64,000 nucleotides of DNA from Mortierella sp. BCC40632 (lineage: Eukaryota; Mortierellomycota; Mortierellomycetes; Mortierellales; Mortierellaceae), in the NCBI GenBank assembly GCA_011634665.1, contig WAEK01000017.1:434001-498000 (forward strand), given 5' to 3'. The notes below the pieces were generated by a model. It made no database searches and was not told the origin of the DNA. It saw only the letters and a list, made by a program, of their open reading frames with translations. The translations under genes were made by a program, and so were the position numbers. Each line of letters opens with the position of its first letter. The first letter of the stretch is position 1. Of the stretch, positions 24,561 to 34,332 are shown one piece after another.

Positions 24561-25835
24561 ATGCAGGTCCACTCCTCGTCGCCATACTCCATCCTTGCTT
24601 CGCACTCGCAGTTACCCTACAACCCAGACATGTTCGCCTCTGCCCCCGCCCCCGCTGCTCCACAGTCTCCTCAGTACACTCTTCAGCCCGACGCGCCCCA
24701 GCCCGGCTCCGAAGATATGTTCTTTGCGCTCGAGCGTCTCCTCATGGGTATTTCGCCCTTCCCGCCATCTATCCCAACACTCGCCAAACCCACTTGCCCT
24801 CCCTCACTCGATGATCAGCTTATGGCCGAGATCTCGTCTACAACTGCCGTTCCTTCGGCTACCTCGCCCATCCCCTCGATCGTCCTGAACGAGCAGTCGC
24901 TTGACTTGCTCCAGCAGTTCTACCAGTCTCGCGACAGCACCCAAATGACTGGCGCCGCCTTCCAGCTCCCACAATACGAGTCTTCCGACTGCTCGTCTTC
25001 AACCTCACGCTCGGCCTCGCCACCCTCCTCGCCCTACAGCTACACTTCGTCTTTGGTTTCTTCCCCAGCGATGCCTGTTCTCGACTCGACCGCGAACGCT
25101 ACTCTCCAAGACTCTTTCTGGTTGTCCTCGCCCAACGGTTATGTGCAGCAACAGCAGCAGCAGCCTCAGGGTCAAGAGTGGGATATCTCGCTTTTTGACC
25201 AGATGAGTCTTCCCTTGACCATGACTGATCTCGAGAACTATGTCGCACCTGCGACCACTAGCCTCGATGCCAACAGCTATATTCCTACTGTTGCCCAGCA
25301 CTCTTTGAAGGCTGCCTCTGCTAAGAGAATCGCATCTGCGGCCAAGAAGGCCCACCACCGCCGCACCTCGTCTGTCTGCTCTGCTCTTTCGGCCTACGAG
25401 GCCCCCGCAGCCTTGCGCGAGCACCGTGCCTCGTCCATTTCCTCGGTTTCCTCGAGCGCCTCTTCCGCTGCTGCCACCGCTGCTGCCACCGCAGCAGCTG
25501 TTGCCGCTGTTGCAGCGACCAGCGGCATGGGTGCCAACTCGCGTGTCAAGTCCTATGCTTGCCCAACCTGCACCAAGCCCTTCCCAACCCGTACTCAGCT
25601 CAAGTCGCACATGGCGATCCACACTGATAGCTTCCCATTCCCTTGCTTGTATGCTGGTTGCGAGCTTCACTTCAAGCGCAAGCACGATCTTCGTCGCCAT
25701 GTTGATGCCAAGCACGCTCTCGTCAAGAAGTACATTTGCACTGGAGGATGTGGTGAGGGCTTCGGTCGAAGGGATCAGATGGTCCGTCACTTGCGAAGGG
25801 GAACCTGCGGCCAAGCTGGTTTCCAGACCGAGTAA
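24561..25835 (+). CDS. C2H2 zinc-finger transcription factor, Ace2/Swi5-like fingers
   Basis: An intronless frame of 424 residues. The N-terminal 300 residues are Ser/Pro/Ala/Gln-rich with a short poly-Q and an Ala-rich segment, as in activation regions. The last 94 residues hold three zinc fingers: C333-C336-H350-H354 (YACPTCTKPFPTRTQLKSH), C362-C367-H380-H385 (CLYAGCELHFKRKHDLRRH) and a last one of C2HC form, C393-C397-H410-C416 (ICTGGCGEGFGRRDQM). The C-terminal placement, the second finger with FxRxHDLxRH and the last finger ending in H-x5-C match the Ace2/Swi5 layout, though overall similarity cannot be measured here. Nuclear, sequence-specific DNA binding is expected. A TATA box lies at 24338. 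The ATG at 24561 was chosen as the first one after the CT-rich leader. Confidence 0.88.
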   Translation: MQVHSSSPYSILASHSQLPYNPDMFASAPAPAAPQSPQYTLQPDAPQPGSEDMFFALERLLMGISPFPPSIPTLAKPTCPPSLDDQLMAEISSTTAVPSATSPIPSIVLNEQSLDLLQQFYQSRDSTQMTGAAFQLPQYESSDCSSSTSRSASPPSSPYSYTSSLVSSPAMPVLDSTANATLQDSFWLSSPNGYVQQQQQQPQGQEWDISLFDQMSLPLTMTDLENYVAPATTSLDANSYIPTVAQHSLKAASAKRIASAAKKAHHRRTSSVCSALSAYEAPAALREHRASSISSVSSSASSAAATAAATAAAVAAVAATSGMGANSRVKSYACPTCTKPFPTRTQLKSHMAIHTDSFPFPCLYAGCELHFKRKHDLRRHVDAKHALVKKYICTGGCGEGFGRRDQMVRHLRRGTCGQAGFQTE

Positions 25836-26830
25836 AAAAAAAAAACCGCAACCAAAAAAACCAACCGAAAATCAAACACAGGGAAATCTCCTTATACACC
25901 TTGTAATATTATGTATCACTAGCTTTCGCCTCTACATTCCTTCGCAAAGTGCTTGCCGTTGGGCCCCACTCCCCCGCCTTGTATATTACTGTCTCTTCTG
26001 CAACAACAACTACAATAAATGTATAGCATCTAAAAAAAAAAAAAAAATGTTGGGCTACTGTTGGTTTTTCTTTTGGTTTGATCTTTTCCGGACAGAAGCC
26101 TTCTGCAGACAGACAAACAGGAATGGCAAACGGAAAAGATCCCGATGCGGTTTATAATTTTTTTTTTACCTTTAGAAAAAAAATTCGGGTCTTGTTGTAC
26201 CAATGATCATGAACCACCCAGGTGGGTTAGAGTACAGTACTCTCTTTTTCTTTCCCTTCCTCACATGGCATCCCTTTGATACTGCTGCTCCCCTACCCCC
26301 CTCCCCTTCCTCTTCTCCCATATCATTAGATAAAAAGGAACGCCCAATTGCAATGTTACCTTTTCTTAAGGGACGAGATAGTGGATGCGGAATAAATATT
26401 TTCGCACTCTAACATAGGGAGGGGGGGCTCGGAATAGAGAGCTTGCTGATGTATTGCCTGACTTCTCCAACAATCTCTCTCTCCTCACCCCCATCTTCCT
26501 CTCAGAAGATCTCGGCTCTAGACATGGACCCTGAGTTATCAAAAGGGGACACCAAGACATTGTTTATTTTGTAATATTTGGAGATTTAGGGTAGAGATGA
26601 GGAGGAAGGCAAAGAAAGAAGGAAAGAGTCGACAAATGCTTCTTTTCATGCTCTCTCTCTTCTCCTTGCACTCCTATCTCTCTCATATCGCTCACAGAAT
26701 ACCTTCTCTAACCTGCTCCTTCTCCCAAGGTCGCCCAACAGGATTAGATCCTTGGCCATCAAGAAGCTCTTATTGGCCGAGTACAGAGCGTACATCCGAG
26801 GGGAATTGGGCTGTGCGTGGGGAGAGAAGG

Positions 26831-26863
<33 letters not shown>

Positions 26864-27178
26864 AGAGAGAGCGAGAGAGAGAGAGAGAGAGAGAGAATTT
26901 CACAAAAAGAAACTCGTTAGAGTAGTCTTGCGTCCGCCTGCCCTCCCTTTCCGTTTTTACTGAAAGGAGAAGGTGCGAATGCCCTTCTTGACCCCTCTCT
27001 CTTTCACATTCATGCGGCCAAAAAAATCGCGCTCAGAATGGCATAATGGGACTGCGGAAGCGCATTTTTTTTTTTTTTTTTTTTTTTTGCATCCCCAGCA
27101 GGCAAAGAGGAGATTTTGTTCTTGAGTGTTCCAATTGCTCTCACTCTTTCTTGTTAGTTATCAAAGGGGGCAACTTTG

Positions 27179-27211
<33 letters not shown>

Positions 27212-28028
27212 TTGGTTGCTGGGAGATACACTGTAAGGAAAGAGAACAAACTTGGTCTCAGCTGCAGATGCGGCTTGATCAACCAAGCTACCACTTGTTC
27301 TTTGAGAATTCTAGTAGACTTTGTCCTAATAGTTAAAATTCTTTTTTCCGACTTCAGCGGGCGGTGAATGGTGGTGATGGGTTCATGTTAAGGACCTTTT
27401 TTGGTATACTTTCTGACCTTTCGTTTGCTCAAAAGTCACAAATTATGTGAAAAGGGGGGGGGGGATTGAGAGGTTTTAAGGCGAGTAATATACCTGTACT
27501 AATATCTTTGATTATGTCTTGACTGTAGGGTGGAACTACTAGACTTGGGGATGCTATGATCTACACAAATTCTCTCAACAACCCTTTTTTTTCTTTTTTT
27601 TTTTTTTTTTTTTTTTGGGAAGAAACAAGGCGCACACTCTTTTTCATGATTTGAACACTCGCGCTGTTATTACTAAATTCGGGAGATATTCAGCTTTTTA
27701 CATCTCTATCCATTTTACTTTTAAGGGAGATACTCTTTTTTTTTTCTCAACTATTTCCAGTCTAGGAGATGAGCAGGATTCATTCCCTTCTCCCCCCAGC
27801 CCCCTACCATGCCATGGGTCGTATGCATCCTCAGCCCAATCAAATCGCGTGGAAGGCTGGGTCGAAAAGTCGGCGCAGCCAGCCACAACGGCTCTCACGC
27901 AAGAAACAAAAAAACAAAAGAAAAAAAAAAAGGTTGTAAGCACCGCGGCAACTCGCGGAGAACTTGCCACGACATGTGTTCGGACAAGAGTCGCACAATA
28001 ACCTTATTTCAGACGATCGACTTATGAG
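25836..28028. other. Intergenic 2.2 kb, no gene seen
   Basis: The zinc-finger gene's 3' region contains an AATAAA (about 26013). Beyond it are CT/GA tracts (26820-26895, 27181-27209), long T runs near 27065 and 27597, and a G-rich run near 27453. Open frames are low complexity. Nothing else was recognised. Confidence 0.55.
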
Positions 28029-29069
28029 ATGATGGAGACTGATAAAGGAAATGGTAAATCAGCTCGACTAAAACGGAGGACAGAGCTTTGTAGGACAATG
28101 AAAAGTCGGCACTTCATCCATGATGCACTGATGAACAAAGCTTACTCCTTTGTTGATAAAGATCTTACTTGGGTTCAGAGCCTCTAAAGAAATCTAGGAT
28201 CCTAGGGAAGGGTCTATAGATTTTTTATGTTTTTATGCATTTATGCTTTCATTATTTTTATATTCTTGTTTCCGCTTCAGTTTTGGCGCGAGGCTAGGCA
28301 TAGAAAGGCTAGTTTTACGCAAAGTATCTCTTCAGCCCTCTCGGTCATTCCGTATCGAGTTACTTTTCCATACTCTCACTATTTCGGAAGAAGAATGGAT
28401 CGATCGAGTAAAGGCTGTAAAAAGTAGTCTCGGTTTCGGAAAAAAAAAGAGGTAGGAATTTATCCACTTTTACTACGTAAAGATGGAGAAGTAGAGTTCA
28501 CTTTCCCTCTCACTTCTCTCCCTCATTTCCTTCATTTGAGTGAGTGGGAAAAGAAGGTCCCTCATTTTTTTCTCTCTCTCTTGGAGGAGAATAAAAAAAG
28601 CCTGACATTTTCGCCTGTGGATGTAAACCTATGATTGTATCTGTGAAGTTTTGGATACGAGCATAACGGCCTCAACAACTTGGTTCCTAATTTCAAGTAC
28701 ACCTCGCCGTTATGAAGGGAAGCAATTCACCTGTAACTTCTATCGTATCCATCTGGAACATAATTGTAGTCGTAGAGGTCTAAAATGAGAGAACTCGCCT
28801 TCATTTCTGTTGTTAGTCTGTATGAAGACTTTCCAGAGAGAAGCGATCAGCTTGTTGCTCTGAAGAAGGTAGCTACTGTGAGATACTTGGAGCCCGATCA
28901 CAAAATGAGAGATATTCGAGCAGTGTCAATCCATTCAGGGATTATGATATCTAGTGAATTTATGGGGAAGGCAAAAGGAGAGCCATCATTGTTTTACGTA
29001 TGGCTGACGGATTCTAGATATCCCTTGCAGAAATTAGGGTGTACAAGAGAAGAACCCTTTCAAACGTAG
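28029..29069 (+). pseudogene. Unrecognised multi-exon gene, possibly decayed
   Basis: Several protein-like pieces follow each other on the plus strand. 28029-28184 reads from ATG through RLKRRTELCRTMKSRHFIHD and ends at a stop after DLTWVQSL. After a plausible acceptor (CGCTTCAG, 28280) a piece contains RIELLFHTLTISEEEWIDRV and stops after the A run at 28440-28448. In another frame 28428-28622 reads VGIYPLLLRKDGEVEFTF and LHLSEWEKKVPHFFLSLLEE, and ends at a GTAAAC donor (28623). The last piece, 28776-29069, joins in phase after a 153-nt intron and contains LAFISVVSLYEDFPERSDQL and EPSLFYVWLTDSRYP. The frame break at the nine-A run suggests a frameshift or a base-call error. I do not recognise the family. 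Confidence 0.4.
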
Positions 29070-29120
29070 TGGATTGTGTATCGCCTCATTCTATTTCGTA
29101 GATTAAAGAGATATGAAGGG

Positions 29121-29163
<43 letters not shown>

Positions 29164-29326
29164 AAATAGAAATAGAGACAAACAGTCAGGTTCTGATTAC
29201 TGTAGACCACAAGCAAGTCAATCCAACAGCAGACCACTCACGTCATTTCATACACGATTTTGTCCAGCCTCTGTGATCCCCAATTCTCTTAAGCCTTAGA
29301 TCGGCCCAGACATTGCCCACTGGAGC

Positions 29327-29369
<43 letters not shown>

Positions 29370-29853
29370 TCTCCAGATGACCATTGAGATAACTGCATTC
29401 CGCAGAGAACAACAACAACAACCTTGTTTTCATTTGCATAATAAAAAAAAAATGGAAGAAGATAACAAAGCACTCCATCGTACTATACAACCTTGGAAAA
29501 AAGAAACAGAGGGGGAAGGTAGAGGAGAACATCGACAAAAAAAAAGAAAAGAAAAGAAAAAGAAAAAAAAAAAGAAAAAGAAAAGAAATTCACTGAAAAG
29601 AAAAAAATAGAAAAGAACACAAACACCGAGAAGAGATGGCGTCTGGACTTTTTGCCTTTAGGCAAGGTCTAAAAAACGCCGACGGGTAAAGGAAGCAGTC
29701 GAAAAATAGAAATGGCGGGATATGACTTGACAAGAGACAAAATAAGGAGCTGGAAGCGAGGCCTTAAATGAACCTTCCCCTCTGCAAAAAAGAAAAGGAG
29801 AAAAGAAAGAAAGAAAGAAAGAAAGAAGAAAAAAGAAGCTGGCATACTCATTT
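29070..29853. other. Intergenic with two long poly(T) tracts
   Basis: Two T runs of 39 nt (29124-29162) and 36 nt (29328-29363) lie 165 bp apart, followed by A-rich and GAAA-rich sequence (29534-29610, 29800-29840) that is the 3' region of the LSM14 gene on the minus strand. No gene is seen. Confidence 0.7.
29124..29162 (+). repeat. Poly(T) tract, 39 nt
   Basis: Uninterrupted T run just after the unrecognised gene at 28.0-29.1 kb. A second run of 36 T lies at 29328-29363. Confidence 0.9.
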
Positions 29854-31886
29854 CTATGCCTGTTGCTGGGGCGTCTGGCTTTGTGGTTGCTGTTGCTGTT
29901 GCTGTTGCTGATAGCCACGGCGGTTGTTATTGTGGTGATAGCCTCCGCGTGCATTGTATCCCATGCCACCATTGTTATTAGAGTATCCTCCGCGGTATCC
30001 TCCGCCACCACCGCCACGAGGTCCACCACGATAACCACCACGGTAGCCACCGCGGTAGCCGCCACGGTATCGACCCTGGTCAACCGAAGTCTGTCCAAAG
30101 GTTTCCATGTTCAACTGACGTTCTTCAGACATCTTGGCGCGTCTCTCTTGAGCTCCCATACGATTTCCAGTTCTAAAATATGATTGTTATGTAAGAGAAG
30201 ATAGACAGCATGCACTCGTTAGAATCTTGTGGCCCTACCGCAGCGACATCTCTACAATCAACCAACTATAAAAAGACAATAGTAGCAGGCTTAAGCATTA
30301 CCCTTGGGACTCGTTCTTGTTCATGCGTTCCTTGGTCTCGCACGAAATGTTGTCAAAGAAGGACTTGGACCTGTCATAAAAGTCCTCTGCTGGTGGAATG
30401 ACAACGTCCTCCTCCTGCGTTTCCGTATTGGTGTCATCTGACTTGACAACCTCCTTTGCCAGCTCGTCCTTGTGGAACTTTGCATTCGCAGTCTCAAAGT
30501 CAAAGTCCGAAGCGGGGACCGCAGGTGCACGGTTACCAGAGTGTCCACCTCGACCACCTCGGCCACCACGACGGTTGTTGTTGCTGCTACTGTTGTTGTT
30601 GTTCACGTTGACATTGCTGCCACTGTGGATGTTGCTGTTGTTTGAATGCAACAGGTGGCCACCCATACCGGGGAGTCGGCTTGAATACCCCCGGCTGTCG
30701 TTGCCTTCATGGTGAGGGGCACCATCTGACAAAGGCGCTCCTCCAGTTACGCCCTGGTCCTTGGAGACATTCAGTTCGCTCACCTGCTTGGCCAGAATCT
30801 CGACTGACTTACGCAGCTCTTGGGGCTGGGCCTTGGGGGCAGAGCGAGGTGGGGGTGGTGCTGGCTTGATGGTTTCCGAGTCCGATTTGTTCTGTGCGTC
30901 CTCTGATTTTTCGGGTGCCTTTCCGTCCGTCACAGGGGCCTGCTTCGACTCCGACTCCTATACAACATGATGCAGTTGGCAGCGTAGATGAAAAGAGGCG
31001 GGGTCATAGATCAGTTAGTTTAGAGCAGCAATGGAGCCCGAGTGTCAAAGAGTGTCGCTTATCGATGATAGGAGAAGCAGCTCTAGAACCAGTAAATTGA
31101 GGGGGTCTTTACGCACCTGTTGAGGAGACGAAGCTTTCTGGCCGGGTTGCTGTTGGGCTGGGGGTTGCTGATAATAGCCCTGGTTCATGGGCTGTTGGGG
31201 CTGCTGCTGATAATAACCGTATGGCGGCACTTGGCCATGCTGAGGATAGTAGTTTGGAGGGGCAGTTGTCTATGAAAACGATTTAAACGCCAACGTCGTT
31301 AATAGTCTAGTTTGGGCCGGGGTCATGTGCTGATCAGCGACCAGTGGGACGTGTAGCATCGAGCTCATAGGAGAGGCTGACTTACTCCAAGAATTGCAGG
31401 GTCGTCAGGCACCTGGGGAGGGCGAGTAGGCTGCGGGGCAGGAGGCTCACACACGTGAAGGTCCTTCACATCCGAGCCACGGAAGACAATATACTCGTAG
31501 ATGTTGTCGCTTGGGGGGATCTCCTCAGCAGGGTTGCCTCGACGGCCTTCTGTTCCATAGGATTTGACTAGGGTAAGGATACAACATGGAAGATGGACCA
31601 GCCAACCAGTCCGTCAGAGAGGGAGAGAGAGGGAGAGAGAGAGAGAGGAAGAAGGTGAGTCGATGCCATTGCATTTTAGACTTTTGTGGTAGAGAAAGAG
31701 GAAGAAGGAAAGGTCGCTCTTGAGTCTGGAGATGTACAAACATTGAGGAAGCAGCATCCTTCCATCATTACCTTGCTCAAGAGCTACAGTCGAGTCATTG
31801 GGATTGAGATGGTGGAGGATGCCGACATAGCGAATATCGGAACGCGAGATCAAGCTGATCTTCGAACCAATGTATCCGCCACTCAT
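29854..31886 (-). CDS. SCD6: Scd6/LSM14 family RNA-binding protein (LSm, FDF, RGG)
   Basis: Model on the minus strand: exons 31772-31886, 31386-31567, 31117-31269, 30302-30957, 29854-30172; phases agree and give 474 residues. The N-terminus is an LSm14 domain ([20 protein letters not shown], then [11 protein letters not shown] and [20 protein letters not shown]). A Pro/Gln-rich linker follows, then an RGG patch ([12 protein letters not shown]), the FDF box ([20 protein letters not shown]), the FFD-like segment ([14 protein letters not shown]), the TFG box ([10 protein letters not shown]) and a C-terminal YRGG/GGPRGG region ending in poly-Q. Known role: translational repression and decapping in P-bodies through Dhh1/DDX6 and Edc3-like partners in the cytoplasm. 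All expected modules are present and in the usual order. The intron between exons 4 and 5 splits a glycine codon. Confidence 0.95.
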
Positions 31887-33583
31887 TGCAGATCGAATTT
31901 AACGCCGGGAACTAGTTTCTGGATGAATGAACGACGACAATGGGAACCGATCAAATGTGATGATAGATAGACAGGAGACAGCTGTTAGAGAATACTGAGA
32001 GACGCGGTTGCGTGGACGCACAATAGCTGATGATGAGGAAAAAGAGGATCCAGGACACGGGATAGGTAGACGATGACCCAGAGGTAAGAGATGGAATAGT
32101 CTCTCTAAAGCCCTGGGGATGCCAGGGATGATGAGCAAATCTCGCGCGTCTGAATGGCCACGTACTTGTAAGGTCAGAAGGATGGGAATTTGCAATGTTC
32201 GAACGCATGAAATTGCCTTGGCTCTCTAATACCCAGCCCCAATGGAGGAGCTGGATCTTCACGTCACGGAAGACGAGCTCCTGCAAACCTTGCCACCACA
32301 GCATGCTCCTTTTTTCCACCAGCCATTTTCTAAGCTTTGCAGTGACCACTGCCTCTCTCTTCCACTTGGACCTAGCGGAGGGCCACTGAGGCGATGCCAC
32401 ATTGGATCATCATGTCTTTTAGCGCTTTTTCTTTCGTATTCTAACTAGGAGCTCAAGACTGAACTATCCCACAAAGGACCCAATATCTCGGTATATGTGG
32501 GGCTTGCAATCAAAAAGTCTACATGCAGCGTTACACCGAGAACGAAAAGCTAGCCTCCTACTCTATGATCGAGAGTTCCTACAGACGCATCCCAACTGGG
32601 CTTCTGCAGACATTAGTGTCTTCAATAGTGAATCTGGCTTGGATTGAGAGGAATCAACAGACCCAGCAAAACGGAAAAGAGTAAGCATTTTCACTCATTT
32701 GAACAGATGAAGATATCAAAGTATTCGCATCTCGCCTTTGAGGACACTCGTTGCTTTAAATGTGAGATGGCTACCAAGAAACTATAAGCAGTTTTTTTTT
32801 TTTTTTCATTTGCACTCAAAAAAAAAAAAAAAAAAAAAAAATAGGATGCAAAAACTACCACTACTTACTTTGCCATTTATGATCAGCTAGTGAACGCCTT
32901 GATCGAGCTTTTGAGACGCCTTCCTCTATTATCAACCGTGCAGGACTATCGATATCGCCCCCTAAAGGCTATTGAAACTTCAAGACAATCTATTCCTTTA
33001 ACCTGTGGCATGCTTGAATCACTTCCAGCAGGCGTTCGCCATCCTTTTCATCAGACATCTTGGCACTGGTGTTGGGGACCTGTTCCAGGGTCATTGCATA
33101 CGAGGTGGAAAGACGCACTGACCACAATACGCAAAAGATGGGCACTTGCTATCGTTACAGATGAGAAGAAAATGCCCAAGTCGCGTGAATCTCACTTCAA
33201 GACGCCACCAAACGATCTGCACAGCGGACAAAGTCGAACCACATCTTTGGAAGACATCTCAACCTTTAACTTTAGTAGAGCAACTTTGACAATGCTCAGT
33301 ACCTGCACTGCAATACGTCCTATCGAGTCTTTGTCGCCGATCCCCATCCAGGAAATACTGTGGTCTTTCAAGATTCGGACCCTTGATTCATGCCAGTAAA
33401 TATGACCCTATCGGTCAAGGCGCGGAGATCAAGTAAAAGGTGGACCCTTGACCGGGCGCAGTTTTGTTCCCAAAACTATCCTTATTTCCTGTCAAAATGG
33501 TGCAGCGTGGTCAAAGAAGATATGCATGTTGTGCTCCTTTGCTTTCAGTCCATTCTTCCTCCCCCCATTACACCTGACTGATA
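31887..33583. other. Interval between LSM14 and PIN4 with an unresolved coding-like stretch
   Basis: The first ~350 bp should contain the LSM14 promoter. From about 32242 the plus strand becomes protein-like (listed separately). A T run and a 25-nt A run (about 32793-32842) sit close together and could pair. The last ~180 bp precede PIN4. Confidence 0.5.
32242..33399 (+). pseudogene. Candidate gene or pseudogene, family unknown
   Basis: Three plus-strand pieces look like protein. 32242-32448 starts at ATG with MEELDLHVTEDELLQTLPPQ. 32450-32647 follows a CTAACTAG acceptor and contains KDPISRYMWGLQSKSLHA and LLYDREFLQTHPNWASADIS. 32845-33399 follows a second possible acceptor (AATAG) and contains NALIELLRRLPLLSTVQDY. 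A different frame near 33025-33105 also reads well (QQAFAILFIRHLGTGVGDLF), which suggests frame loss or another intron. I could not find a set of splice sites keeping all of these in one frame. The opposite strand also has a 149-codon frame across 31951-32400 with less convincing composition. Confidence 0.3.
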
Positions 33584-34332
33584 ATGCCACCAAAGACTCC
33601 AAAGAAGGCCCCCGCTAAGGGCAAGAAGATCGCAAATGATGGTAAGGTGTATTCTTGGCCAAGGAAATTATGGTCCTCCATGTAGCCTGCATGGGCTTGA
33701 GCCACAATTACTCTGCATGGAAGCCATGGGTTCACTACACGTTATTAATCGAGCATCTTTGAAAACCCTATATAGACGATGACTCTAAAGGTGGCAAGTC
33801 TCTGAAAGCAGCCAACAGTATCAAGGTCCGCCACATTCTTTGTGAGAAGCAGAGCAGGGCTTTGGAGGCGATCGAGAAGATCAAATCAGGCATCTCTTTC
33901 AACAAGGTGAGAGACAAAGGGGAGGAAGGGGAATGCAATTCCTGCCGCAGTAACAATCATTTCAGCCAAGGCGATGCAGATGACTTTTTTTTTTTTTTTT
34001 TTTTTTTTTCTAACCATGTTTTTTGGTAGGTGGCCGAGGTTTACAGTGACGACAAGGCTAAGGAGGGTGGAAGTCTTGGCTGGATGGTCAGAGGTAAGAC
34101 TCTCTTTGTAGATCGGCAAGGCGATAACGAGCGCCCCAGTCCATTTGATTAACACTTTTTTTTTTTTTTTTTCTATGTTTGTGTACGATGGATAGGTTCG
34201 ATGGTGGGAGCTTTCCAGGATGCAGCATTCCTGCTTCAACCCAGTACCACTGCAAAGCCTATCTACACAGACCCTCCAATCAAGACCCAGCATGGATACC
34301 ATGTTATTATGGTTGAGGATAGGAAGAACTAG
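33584..34332 (+). CDS. PIN4: Parvulin-type peptidyl-prolyl cis-trans isomerase (PIN4/Par14)
   Basis: Model: exons 33584-33641, 33776-33906, 34030-34093, 34196-34332; phases agree and give 129 residues, matching the usual length of about 130 for PIN4. A basic N-terminal tail ([14 protein letters not shown]) precedes a single rotamase domain: [40 protein letters not shown] and the C-terminal THQ-like strand [13 protein letters not shown]. There is no WW domain, so it is Par14-like rather than Pin1-like. Known role: phosphorylation-independent prolyl isomerase linked to pre-ribosome maturation and chromatin, in the nucleus. Nothing is missing or broken. Introns 2 and 3 carry poly(T) runs just before the acceptor. 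Confidence 0.96.

Noticed and set aside
25005..25814. 269-codon minus-strand frame opposite the zinc-finger gene
   Set aside because: It is a mirror of the biased third-position composition of the sense gene; the sense strand has the zinc fingers.
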